Below, piece by piece: positions 7,735-14,992 of a stretch of DNA of 17,791 bases. The stretch covers positions 1 through 17,791 of the forward strand of contig CACYDE010000035.1 of NCBI GenBank assembly GCA_902773045.1, read 5' to 3'. This DNA is from an uncultured Ruminococcus sp. (GTDB lineage Bacteria; Bacillota; Clostridia; Oscillospirales; Acutalibacteraceae). The first letter of the stretch is position 1. The number at the start of each line of letters is the position of its first letter. The notes under the pieces were generated by a model. It was not told the DNA's origin. It did not search any database and saw only the letters and a list, made by a program, of their open reading frames with translations. The translations under genes and the position numbers were made by a program.

Positions 7735-8478
7735 TCACTTATTGTACTGATTGGCTATCTCTTCATCTGCCATTTTTCGCTCCTTGTCCGTCAAATCAGC
7801 TCTTTGGATCATATCAGGCCGTTTTCTCGCTGTTCGGAGGACTGACTGTTTACGCCGAAAATCCTCAACGTTTTTGTGATGACCGCTCATCAGAACCGAC
7901 GGAACCTCTTTCCCGCGCCAGACTCCCGGGCGTGTATACTGAGGATATTCCAACAGCCCGTTGTAATGACTTTCCATTTCGAAGCACTCATCGTCGGAAA
8001 GCACACCCGGCGCCATTCTCGCCAATGAATCCGCCAACACCAATGCGGGAAGCTCTCCCCCCGTCAGCACATAATCTCCGATCGAGATCTCTTCATCAAT
8101 AAATTCCTCGATCAGCCTTTCGTCAACACCCTCATAGTGACCGCAAAGCAGACATATATTGTCAAATTTCGCAAGTTCCTTTATTTTTTCCTGGGTGAGA
8201 GTTTTTCCCTGCGGAGACATATATATAAATCTGGGGCGGCTTGCAGTCTGTTCACAGATATTCTCAAAGCACAGAGCGATCGGCTCCGCCATCATCAGCA
8301 TGCCCATACCGCCGCCATAGGGCGCGTCGTCAACTCGTTTATGCTTATCGAAAGCAAAATCGCGAAGCTGATGACAGTTGATCTCTACCGCGCCGCTTTT
8401 CCTCGCACGTCCGATAATACTCTCGCTCATAACAGCTTCACACATCTCCGGAAATAACGTTATTATATCAATCCTCAT
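7735..8478 (-). CDS. trmD: tRNA (guanine37-N1)-methyltransferase
   Basis: This SPOUT-class enzyme methylates G37 of tRNAs with a G at position 36, preventing frameshifts. From the ATG at 8478 it is 247 aa. Trefoil-knot motifs are visible: DDAPYGGGMGM (50-60), SPQG (88-91), CGHYEGVDER (112-121) and IGDYVLTGGE (133-142), then GLLEYPQYTRP (174-184). The position matching the catalytic Asp of E. coli TrmD (D169) appears to be Glu169. A TTG two codons further upstream (8484) is in frame, but the ATG gives the family's standard MRIDIITLFPE start. The gene overlaps the rimM 3' end by 11 bases. The usual flanking genes rpsP and rplS are absent. Confidence 0.96.
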   Translation of the reverse strand: MRIDIITLFPEMCEAVMSESIIGRARKSGAVEINCHQLRDFAFDKHKRVDDAPYGGGMGMLMMAEPIALCFENICEQTASRPRFIYMSPQGKTLTQEKIKELAKFDNICLLCGHYEGVDERLIEEFIDEEISIGDYVLTGGELPALVLADSLARMAPGVLSDDECFEMESHYNGLLEYPQYTRPGVWRGKEVPSVLMSGHHKNVEDFRRKQSVLRTARKRPDMIQRADLTDKERKMADEEIANQYNK

Positions 8479-8983
8479 CGTCAAATATTCCTTTCAGAGG
8501 ACGTATCTCAATGATACCGCTGTCAATATCGGTATTTATTACTACGTCGTCAATCACGGGAACAAGATAGTTTTTCCCGTCATCGGCGGTTACCTGATAA
8601 ACATCATTCGCACCCGTTTTTAAGACCTCGGTAACTTTTCCGTAAGTTTCTTTTGTATCAATATCCACAACCTCACAGCCGATTATATCCTGAACAAAGA
8701 AAACATCGTCGTCAAGCTCAACGTCATCGCGGTCAATATACAGCACGGTTCGCCTCATTGTATCCGCCTGTTCGATGGTATCGATCCCCTCGACTTTGAT
8801 TATCGCAACATTTTTCTGAACGCGTGATTTGGTGATTTTTATCACATCGCCGTTTTTGAGATAAAGCTCATCAAACATACATATAAATTCGGGACCGTCG
8901 CACCACGGATCGACGCGCATTTCGCCTTTCAAGCCATGTGTATTAACGATCTGACCGACTTCCAAAAATTTCTGTTTTCTCAT
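8468..8983 (-). CDS. rimM: Ribosome maturation factor RimM
   Basis: RimM binds ribosomal protein uS19 and helps maturation of the 30S head domain. From the ATG at 8983 it is 171 aa, the normal size. The N-terminal domain opens with LEVGQIVNTHGLKGEMRV (7-24), the family signature. The C-terminal PRC-barrel holds DIIGCEVVD, GKVTEVLKTGANDVYQV and YLVPVIDDVV. An in-frame TTG at 8995 would add four residues, but it abuts the AAAGGA ribosome site, so the ATG is preferred. Cotranscribed with, and overlapping, trmD. Confidence 0.96.
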   Translation of the reverse strand: MRKQKFLEVGQIVNTHGLKGEMRVDPWCDGPEFICMFDELYLKNGDVIKITKSRVQKNVAIIKVEGIDTIEQADTMRRTVLYIDRDDVELDDDVFFVQDIIGCEVVDIDTKETYGKVTEVLKTGANDVYQVTADDGKNYLVPVIDDVVINTDIDSGIIEIRPLKGIFDDED

Positions 8984-9022
8984 TAAACAATCCAATCCTT
9001 TAAAATTTTATTCTTTCAATAA

Positions 9023-9051
9023 ATTTTATCATAACCAAAAGAAAAAGACAA
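9023..9051 (-). promoter_or_regulatory. Promoter of rimM-trmD
   Basis: On the minus strand, TTGTCT (9051-9046) and TAAAAT (9028-9023) are separated by 17 bases, with a TG one base before the -10 box (extended -10). The promoter lies about 40 bases before rimM. Confidence 0.65.
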
Positions 9052-9092
9052 TAGGGTTATAAATTTATTCTTCGTTATGATCTTTCTCCGGT

Positions 9093-9305
9093 GGTCGGGG
9101 CGGCGAGCGCCGCAGGCAAATTATCAAAGTTTTTGAAAGAGGAACGGGTTTACGAACAAAGTCGGTACGAAACCGACCGTAAAAAATCAGCTCTCGGTCG
9201 GGGCGGCGAGCGCCGCAGGCAAAGTATCATGGTTTTTGAAAGTGAAACGGGTTTACAAGCAAAGCTGATACAAAACTGACCGTAAAAAATCAGCTCTCGG
9301 TCGGG
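9093..9305. repeat. 103-bp tandem repeat, two copies plus 7 bases
   Basis: Copy 1 is 9093-9195, copy 2 is 9196-9298, and a third start (GGTCGGG) is at 9299-9305. The copies differ at about 12 of 103 positions by eye. Each contains a self-complementary GCGGCG-AG-CGCCGC block and CGACCG/CGGTCG arms around the copy junction. See the separate finding on its foldings. Confidence 0.9.
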
Positions 9306-9345
9306 TTCGCAAATTATTGTAACTCTATAACTTTCTTCACGTGTT

Positions 9346-9391
9346 TAAAAAAGCGAAAAACAGAGAACGGGAGACCGAACTCTGTTTTCGC
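9346..9391 (-). terminator. Rho-independent terminator of the amylase gene
   Basis: On the minus strand, GCGAAAACAGAG pairs with CTCTGTTTTTCGC (12 bp with one bulged base) around a 14-base loop, and a T-rich tail follows. It starts about 60 bases after the amylase stop codon. Confidence 0.85.
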
Positions 9392-9449
9392 AGAAAATTG
9401 AATAATATAGGAGTTATAAAAACTTTAACTCGAATTTGATTTACAATAA

Positions 9450-11570
9450 TTACTTCTCTACATTCTTGCCGATGTCACCGGAAGCGATACCAACATCGTA
9501 TCTCTGAATGGAGAGCGCGTCATCGGCTGTAAATTCGCCGTCACCGTCAACGTCTGCCGCAAGCGCAGCCGCACCTTCAAGTTTAGCTTTTCCTACGGAA
9601 GCCTTCAATGTGAGAGATGCGTCACGGAGGGAAACCTTTTTGTCCTGGTTTGCGTCACCAAGAAGAACAGTTGTCTTTACCGGATCGGGATCTGTTGCCG
9701 TATCTGTTTCTGTCTCGGTTTCTGTTTCTGTCGCTGTGTCTGTTGCTGTATCTGTTGCAGTATCCGGTGCTGTGTCGGTGTCGGAGACAGGCTCCGGTTT
9801 CTCTTCATAATCAGTCCAAGAATTTCCTGCGCTGAAGAGCTTCGATGAACCGCCGATTTTAAGGCCGGGTAGCATCTCAGCCGGATATCTCTTATCCGCA
9901 GAGTCTGTACCGTCGGAGAAGATAACCTGTCCGTCCTTCAAAGCCGTAACATCGAGCTTATAGTAACCCGTTGCGGAATCCAATTCCATCTTTACGCCGG
10001 GCCATGCTGCATTTTTAGAAGTCTCACCAACATAAACGTAAGCGTAAACAGAACTCCATTTGTAGGATGAATTGTCAAAATAGATGTATACCTTGCCTGT
10101 CGGATCGGGCTTCTTATCTGTATCGGTTTCGATCTTCTTGTCTGTATCGCTCTCAACATCGGTGATAGGATCCGGATCACTGCCGTTATAAAGAACTGCA
10201 ATACCGCTTTCGCCAACATTACCGGAAATAGTATCTGCTGTAACTGTGAATGTGCCTCCGGAAACCTTATCCGTGTATGTGCCGGCTGCTGTTAAACCGC
10301 CGCCGTTAGGAACAGTCACAGAACCGCTGCCGTTCATCTTTACGACAACCGCACCGCTCTGACGGCAAACTGCAGCTGCATCGCTACCCTTTGAATAATA
10401 TTCCTTCTCGCCCTGGAGAGCGTTGTGGAACTTGTTGACCTCTGCAACCTCGGGAGCAGTAAAGTGAGTGCTTCCCTTGTCGCCTGCTTTAATAGACTCC
10501 TTGCTCGTCTGAGAAGGACGAGAGAAGTAAAGTGCCGTAGCCTTGGACTGAGAGGCAACGATAGCCCAAGTACGATCTATCTTGTTTTGGTCGATATACT
10601 GAGTAGCTTCACCGTACTGACCGTCGTTTGAATATGTATCATGGCTTTCAGCCCAATAGATAAGCTTGTTCTTCGGTGTGCCGCCGTCTTCCCAGTAGCC
10701 TGTTGTCTGAGGAACATATCCGCCGCATACGGAATCTCTTACAGCGGAACTGTACTTATTATCCGTAACCGTAATGTAGTTCGCATATTCCTGCATCAAT
10801 CCATGCGGATTGTTTCCGCCAGGAGTGTTGAGGATCTCACCGTAGTGATAAAGACCCTGAGATGTTACCGTTTTCCAGAATTCACAGCCCTCTGAAGGAA
10901 GACCAATATGCTTTGCAGCGTCCCAACGGATACCGTCAACACCAACGCCCTGAAGTTCCTTGGTATAGTTAAGAATAATATTCTGAAGTTCGGTATTTTC
11001 CGAATTCAAGTCAGCCATACCGATATCGTTGTGAGTTACCGAATAACGGTCGCCGTCGTTTGTGCTGCCGCCCAAACCGTGGTAATAATCGGGATGAGAA
11101 GCTCTGCTCAAAGAATCATCAACATCATAACCTTCGCCGCGAAGATGGTTTGCAACAACGTCTACAACGACCTTAACGCCGTATTTCTCAGCCTCATCAC
11201 AAAGAGCCTGCAAATCAGCTTTTGAGCCGAGAGCGTTTGAAGCGATCGAAAAACTCTGCGGCTGATAGAGCATGTACCAAACGCCGAAGCTGTCATCTCT
11301 CTGAGCCGGAGACGTCTGAACTGCCGTAAAGCCCGCTTTGGCAATATTAGGGATCTCAGCCTTAATATCCGAGTATTTCCAGTCAAAGCAGTGAAGAATT
11401 ACACCGTCCTGGATGTTGGTCATAAGTCCGCTGTTTGCTGCGGCATCAACAACGGCATTCGATTTCTCGTCAGAAACTGTTTCGGCGGAAGCTGCATTCT
11501 GACTGATAGCAGCGCCTGTCAAAAGCATTGATGCGGCAAGAAGCGCACACATTGTTCTTTTTAATGTCAT
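9450..11570 (-). CDS. Secreted dockerin-bearing alpha-amylase (GH13, CBM26-like)
   Basis: A 706-aa exported endo-acting alpha-1,4-glucanase. The signal peptide spans 1-29, with a likely cut after ASA. The GH13 barrel (about 53-400) resembles subfamily 28 (Bacillus subtilis AmyE type), e.g. FTAVQTSP at 81-88. All catalytic residues are present: region I DVVANH (137-142), nucleophile Asp217 in GIRWDAAKH, acid/base Glu245 in YGEIL, and Asp311 in ESHD. A beta-domain follows to about 463, then a CBM26-like starch-binding module (about 493-587) and a Thr/Asp/Glu linker (596-632). The C-terminal type I dockerin (637-700) has two calcium loops (639-650 and 673-684). GGAGG precedes the ATG by 8 bases. 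The gene is monocistronic. The dockerin indicates attachment to a cohesin scaffold, as in the R. bromii amylosome; no cohesin gene is in the window. Confidence 0.95.
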   Translation of the reverse strand: MTLKRTMCALLAASMLLTGAAISQNAASAETVSDEKSNAVVDAAANSGLMTNIQDGVILHCFDWKYSDIKAEIPNIAKAGFTAVQTSPAQRDDSFGVWYMLYQPQSFSIASNALGSKADLQALCDEAEKYGVKVVVDVVANHLRGEGYDVDDSLSRASHPDYYHGLGGSTNDGDRYSVTHNDIGMADLNSENTELQNIILNYTKELQGVGVDGIRWDAAKHIGLPSEGCEFWKTVTSQGLYHYGEILNTPGGNNPHGLMQEYANYITVTDNKYSSAVRDSVCGGYVPQTTGYWEDGGTPKNKLIYWAESHDTYSNDGQYGEATQYIDQNKIDRTWAIVASQSKATALYFSRPSQTSKESIKAGDKGSTHFTAPEVAEVNKFHNALQGEKEYYSKGSDAAAVCRQSGAVVVKMNGSGSVTVPNGGGLTAAGTYTDKVSGGTFTVTADTISGNVGESGIAVLYNGSDPDPITDVESDTDKKIETDTDKKPDPTGKVYIYFDNSSYKWSSVYAYVYVGETSKNAAWPGVKMELDSATGYYKLDVTALKDGQVIFSDGTDSADKRYPAEMLPGLKIGGSSKLFSAGNSWTDYEEKPEPVSDTDTAPDTATDTATDTATETETETETDTATDPDPVKTTVLLGDANQDKKVSLRDASLTLKASVGKAKLEGAAALAADVDGDGEFTADDALSIQRYDVGIASGDIGKNVEK
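9690..9790 (-). repeat. Short-period repeats coding the Thr/Asp/Glu linker
   Basis: Degenerate 6- to 12-base repeats encode alternating Thr-Asp, Thr-Glu and Ala-Thr-Asp between the starch-binding module and the dockerin. Such linkers are flexible and prone to length change by slippage. Confidence 0.75.
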
Positions 11571-11691
11571 TTTGAATTCCTCCCAATCGTTTTGATTTAG
11601 TAAGACTCATTATTAAACTCCGGCAAGCATTCTCACTCAAAGTTTAATAAAATAATCAAGGTGATCTTCCGCAACAAACCCCACAATAAAT

Positions 11692-11705
11692 CGTTAGCGT
11701 TAAAC
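11692..11705 (-). promoter_or_regulatory. Possible cre-like site in the amylase leader
   Basis: On the minus strand the 14-mer GTTTAACGCTAACG matches the inner part of the CcpA cre consensus (WNANCGNTNWC) completely but lacks the outer TG and final A. It would lie about 80 bases inside the transcript. Low confidence. Confidence 0.3.
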
Positions 11706-11791
11706 AAAACATCAGCGCACATTTTCTCAGCTAAACAAGATCTTCAAATGCACAGAATTATTGCGTAAATCCCCTTAACTTTATTACTTAT

Positions 11792-11820
11792 ATTATAAAT
11801 ATAAAGAGAAATAATGTCAA
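11792..11820 (-). promoter_or_regulatory. Consensus sigma-A promoter of the amylase gene
   Basis: On the minus strand, TTGACA (11820-11815) and TATAAT (11797-11792) are separated by 17 bases. Both boxes and the spacing are perfect, which suggests a strong promoter that would need repression. Confidence 0.88.
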
Positions 11821-11830
11821 GACATTATTT
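11809..11830. promoter_or_regulatory. Perfect palindrome over the amylase -35 box (putative operator)
   Basis: Ten-base arms AAATAATGTC and GACATTATTT flank a central AA. The -35 hexamer lies wholly inside the dyad, so a protein bound here would block RNA polymerase. The regulator is unknown. Confidence 0.6.
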
Positions 11831-11926
11831 AACTTTCTTTGTGATAAGATTCTGAATTTTTCATGTTGATCGCTAGCATATTAAAGCAGCCGAATGTTCT
11901 CTTTGTCAATATATCATCATACGCAA

Positions 11927-11960
11927 ATGAAAGGGCGGGTCATCATGCGACGCCCGCCCG
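11927..11960 (-). terminator. Rho-independent terminator of valS
   Basis: On the minus strand, GGGCGGG pairs with CCCGCCC around a partly paired 13-base middle, followed by a modestly T-rich tail. It lies about 25 bases after the valS stop codon. Confidence 0.75.
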
Positions 11961-11985
11961 GGATATACAGTATTATATTGTCATA

Positions 11986-14604
11986 TCACTTCAAAGCTTC
12001 CATTGCGGCATTTATCATTGCTATCTTTTCTTTTTCCTTTGCCGCCTGAGCCTTTATCTTTTCAATGACCTTTTCGGGTGCTTTGGACATAAAGCCTGCG
12101 TTGTTAAGCTTTCCTTCGTCCTGGGCAAGAAGTTTTTTCGTTGCTTCAAGTTCCTTGGTGAGACGTTTAAGTTCGGCTTCCTTGTCAACAAGCTCGTCCA
12201 TAGGAATATATATCTTAGCGTCCGACGTTACGACAGTGACAGCGCCCTCGATATCGTAAGACTCACCGACTTCCACCTCACTTGCGGAGGCAAGCTTAAC
12301 GATAAATTTCGCACCGTTTGTAAACGTTTCGCCAAAAGACGAAGCAATGTAGACCTTAGCTTTTCTTGACGGAGGAACATTCATTTCGGAACGTCTGTTT
12401 CTGATCGCTTTGATCGCGTCCATGATCCTCGTCATTTCATCGGAAGCTTCCTCAAAATTCAACCGCTCGTCATACTCGGGGAATTTTTCAAGCATGATAG
12501 TTTCGCCCTCATGAGGAAGAGTCTGCCAGATCTCTTCCGTGATAAACGGCATAAACGGGTGAAGAAGCTTGAGCGCTTTGTCAAGAACCCAGACAAGAAC
12601 CTGTCTTGCGTTCCGAGCCGATTTTCCTTCACTCTGGAGCCTTGCTTTGGCAAGCTCGATATACCAGTCGCAGTAACAATCCCAGATAAAATCATAAACC
12701 TTCTGAACGGCAATTCCAAGCTCAAATTTATCGAGATTTTCGGCAACCTCTTTTGAAACGCTGTTAAGTGTACTTATGATCCACTTATCTTCGATTTCGA
12801 GTTCGTCGGGAAGTTTATTCTCAACATCATGATCGTCAATATTCATGTGGACGAAACGGGAAGCATTCCAAAGCTTGTTCGCAAAGTTACGGCTTGCGGT
12901 CATTTTCTCCTCCGAGTAACGCATATCGTTTCCGGGTGCGTTTCCTGTCACAAGAGTAAGTCTTAATGCGTCCGAGCCGAACTGATCTATGACCTCAAGC
13001 GGATCGATTCCGTTTCCGAGTGATTTGCTCATTTTTCTTCCCTGAGAATCACGAACCAAACCATGAATGAGGACAGTTTTAAACGGAACCTCACCGACAT
13101 GTTCAAGACCGCTGAACATCATTCTCATGACCCAGAAAGGAATAATGTCGTAACCCGTCACAAGAACGCTTGTGGGATAGAAATACTCCATCTCCGGAGT
13201 TTTCTCCGGCCAGCCGAGAGTTGAGAATGGCCAAAGCGCCGAAGAGAACCATGTGTCGAGGGTGTCGGGATCCTGACGCATCTTCTTTCCGCATTTGGGG
13301 CAGTATGCCTCTTTTTCTTTTGTAACCACTGTTTCTCCGCAGTCATCGCAGTAGAACGCCGGGATCTGATGACCCCACCAAAGCTGACGGGAAATACACC
13401 AATCACGGATATTTTCAAGCCAGTGGAAATATGTCTTTTCAAAATGAGGAGGAACAAATTCCGTATCGTCGTTCTTTACTGCGTCGATAGCCGGGCCTGC
13501 AAGCGGTTTCATTTTTACGAACCACTGTTTGGAGACTCTCGGCTCAACGGTTGTCGAACAGCGGTAGCATGTTCCGACATTGTGGCTGTAATCCTCGATC
13601 TTTACGAGCGCGCCCTCTTCTTTAAGATCTTCAACGATAGCTTTTCTTGCTTCGTACCTGTCCATTCCCGCATACTTCGGATAATCGTCCGTGATCTTTG
13701 CGTCATCGGTCATAACGTTGATGATCGCGAGATTGTGGCGAAGACCCACTTCGAAGTCGTTAGGATCGTGAGCGGGAGTAATTTTTACGACGCCTGTTCC
13801 GAAATCCATTTCAACGTATTCATCCGCAATTATCGGGATCTCTCTGTGAACGATAGGAAGAAGAAGCGTTTTTCCGACAAGATCTTTGTATCTTTCATCA
13901 TTCGGATTGACCGCAACGGCAGTATCGCCCAGAAGTGTTTCGGGACGTGTGGTCGCAAGATTTATATATCCGCTTCCGTCTTTAAGCGGATATCTTAGAT
14001 GCCAAAAGTGACCTGCCTGCTCTTCGTATTCAACCTCGGCGTCCGAAATCGAAGTCAGACATTTCGGACACCAGTTGATGATCCTTTCACCGCGGTAGAT
14101 CAAACCCTTTTCATAGAGTCTGACAAAAACCTCTTTAACAGCCTTATTGCAGCCCTCGTCCATCGTGAAGCGTTCTCTCGCCCAATCGGCGGAAGAACCT
14201 ATCTTTCTGAGCTGCTTTACGATCCGTCCGCCATACTCCTTTTTCCAGTCCCATGCGCGTTCAAGGAATTTTTCACGTCCGATCTCTTCTTTTGTGATCC
14301 CTTCTTTTCTCATTGCTTCAACGATCTTTGCTTCCGTTGCGATCGAAGCATGATCCGTTCCGGGAAGCCATAATGCACTGTAGCCCTGCATTCTCTTGAA
14401 TCTGATGAGAATATCCTGCAGTGTATTGTCAAGGGCATGACCCATGTGAAGCTGACCCGTAATATTTGGCGGCGGCATCACTATAGTGTACGGCTTCTTA
14501 TCCTTATCTATTTCAGCGTGAAAATAACCGTTTTTCATCCAGAATTCATATATTCTGTTTTCAAACTGCGCAGGCTCATAAGCCTTGGCAAGCTCTTTAG
14601 CCAT
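11986..14604 (-). CDS. valS: Valyl-tRNA synthetase
   Basis: A cytoplasmic class Ia aminoacyl-tRNA synthetase that charges tRNA-Val and edits mischarged threonine. Full length at 872 aa. The ATP-binding HIGH-type motif is HMGH at 53-56, inside PPPNITGQLHMGH. The second signature, KMSKS, is at 524-528. The editing domain (about 190-345) contains TTRPETLLGDTA. CysXXCys pairs at 179/182 and 435/438 are zinc-binding candidates. The C-terminal coiled-coil arm (about 805-872) that contacts tRNA is present. GGAGG lies 8 bases before the ATG. Many Firmicute valS genes have a T-box leader; I found no T-box core (AGGGTGGNACCGCG) here. The leader instead carries a MITE-like element. Confidence 0.98.
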   Translation of the reverse strand: MAKELAKAYEPAQFENRIYEFWMKNGYFHAEIDKDKKPYTIVMPPPNITGQLHMGHALDNTLQDILIRFKRMQGYSALWLPGTDHASIATEAKIVEAMRKEGITKEEIGREKFLERAWDWKKEYGGRIVKQLRKIGSSADWARERFTMDEGCNKAVKEVFVRLYEKGLIYRGERIINWCPKCLTSISDAEVEYEEQAGHFWHLRYPLKDGSGYINLATTRPETLLGDTAVAVNPNDERYKDLVGKTLLLPIVHREIPIIADEYVEMDFGTGVVKITPAHDPNDFEVGLRHNLAIINVMTDDAKITDDYPKYAGMDRYEARKAIVEDLKEEGALVKIEDYSHNVGTCYRCSTTVEPRVSKQWFVKMKPLAGPAIDAVKNDDTEFVPPHFEKTYFHWLENIRDWCISRQLWWGHQIPAFYCDDCGETVVTKEKEAYCPKCGKKMRQDPDTLDTWFSSALWPFSTLGWPEKTPEMEYFYPTSVLVTGYDIIPFWVMRMMFSGLEHVGEVPFKTVLIHGLVRDSQGRKMSKSLGNGIDPLEVIDQFGSDALRLTLVTGNAPGNDMRYSEEKMTASRNFANKLWNASRFVHMNIDDHDVENKLPDELEIEDKWIISTLNSVSKEVAENLDKFELGIAVQKVYDFIWDCYCDWYIELAKARLQSEGKSARNARQVLVWVLDKALKLLHPFMPFITEEIWQTLPHEGETIMLEKFPEYDERLNFEEASDEMTRIMDAIKAIRNRRSEMNVPPSRKAKVYIASSFGETFTNGAKFIVKLASASEVEVGESYDIEGAVTVVTSDAKIYIPMDELVDKEAELKRLTKELEATKKLLAQDEGKLNNAGFMSKAPEKVIEKIKAQAAKEKEKIAMINAAMEALK

Positions 14605-14624
14605 AATTTAAACCTCCATTATTG

Positions 14625-14647
14625 GAAAACGAACGATCATCGTTTTC
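14625..14647 (-). repeat. Short hairpin upstream of the valS ribosome site
   Basis: GAAAACGA and TCGTTTTC are perfect 8-base arms around a 7-base loop, about 8 bases upstream of the valS Shine-Dalgarno sequence. It could affect translation. It is not a terminator, as no T run follows. Confidence 0.5.
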
Positions 14648-14660
14648 ATTAAATATTGAT

Positions 14661-14943
14661 TACTTAAACTTCCCACATCAATAACAGCCCTCAACCTGAA
14701 TCCCTACAGAACAATCGGGTGATAACAAAATGCTTTTTGATTATCGATTTTGTTTTTTTAATTTATTACTTTCACTGTGTCCCCATCACCCCCCTCTTCC
14801 TCAAGGAAGAGGGGGGTGATGGGGATTTGGGGGGCGAAGCTCCACAAATCCCCTGACATAGCTATTCAAAACTGCATTCATACAGTTACAAATACTGAAT
14901 TTATCGGCATAGATCTGTTTTTAATATGTGGGAAGTTTAAGTA
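14661..14943. mobile_element. MITE-like element, 283 bp, with 18-bp terminal inverted repeats
   Basis: TACTTAAACTTCCCACAT (14661-14678) recurs as its exact inverse complement at 14926-14943. The similarity continues imperfectly about ten bases inward (AACAG in both). The trinucleotide GAT directly flanks both ends (14658-14660 and 14944-14946), as a short target duplication would. The interior has no credible coding frame but contains a 22-bp perfect stem. This is the build of a non-autonomous element moved in trans by a transposase. The family is not identified. Confidence 0.8.
14780..14825. repeat. Perfect long hairpin inside the MITE
   Basis: Arms 14780-14801 and 14804-14825 are exactly complementary (22 bp) with two bases between them. 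The left arm is C-rich (CCCCATCACCCCCC then TCTTCCT). A second stem (GGGGATTTG at 14821-14829 with CAAATCCCC at 14845-14853) shares five bases with the first, so the two cannot form together completely. Confidence 0.9.
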
Positions 14944-14963
14944 GATTAATCAAACACTCAATT

Positions 14964-14992
14964 ATTATCTCATTACGGGCGGATTTTGTCAA
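14964..14992 (-). promoter_or_regulatory. Promoter of valS, upstream of the MITE
   Basis: On the minus strand, TTGACA (14992-14987) and GATAAT (14969-14964) are separated by 17 bases. The predicted start site, near 14957, is about 14 bases before the MITE boundary, so the MITE would form most of the valS leader. Confidence 0.65.

Larger units (their letters stand above)
8984..9449. other. 466-base gap between amylase and rimM
   Basis: It contains, in minus-strand order, the amylase terminator, two copies of a 103-bp tandem repeat and the rimM promoter. A 62-codon plus-strand frame across the repeats is not credible as a gene: the 103-base period is not a multiple of three, so the two copies are read in different frames. 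Confidence 0.7.
11571..11985 (-). other. Amylase leader and promoter region
   Basis: A 415-base gap with no gene. It contains the amylase promoter with an overlapping palindrome, a leader of about 215 bases (start site near 11785) and the valS terminator at the far end. A cre-like 14-mer lies in the leader. I see no known riboswitch. Confidence 0.6.

Noticed and set aside
9091..9279. A 62-codon plus-strand frame across the 103-bp tandem repeat
   Set aside because: The 103-base period shifts frame between copies, no ribosome site is visible, and substitutions follow hairpin pairing rather than codon structure.
9093..9305. CRISPR array
   Set aside because: Only two 103-bp units are present, directly adjacent with no spacers, and no cas gene is in the window.
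9508..9835. Plus-strand frames with Ser/Val repeats opposite the amylase linker
   Set aside because: They are antisense readings of the Thr/Asp codon repeats within a confident amylase gene.
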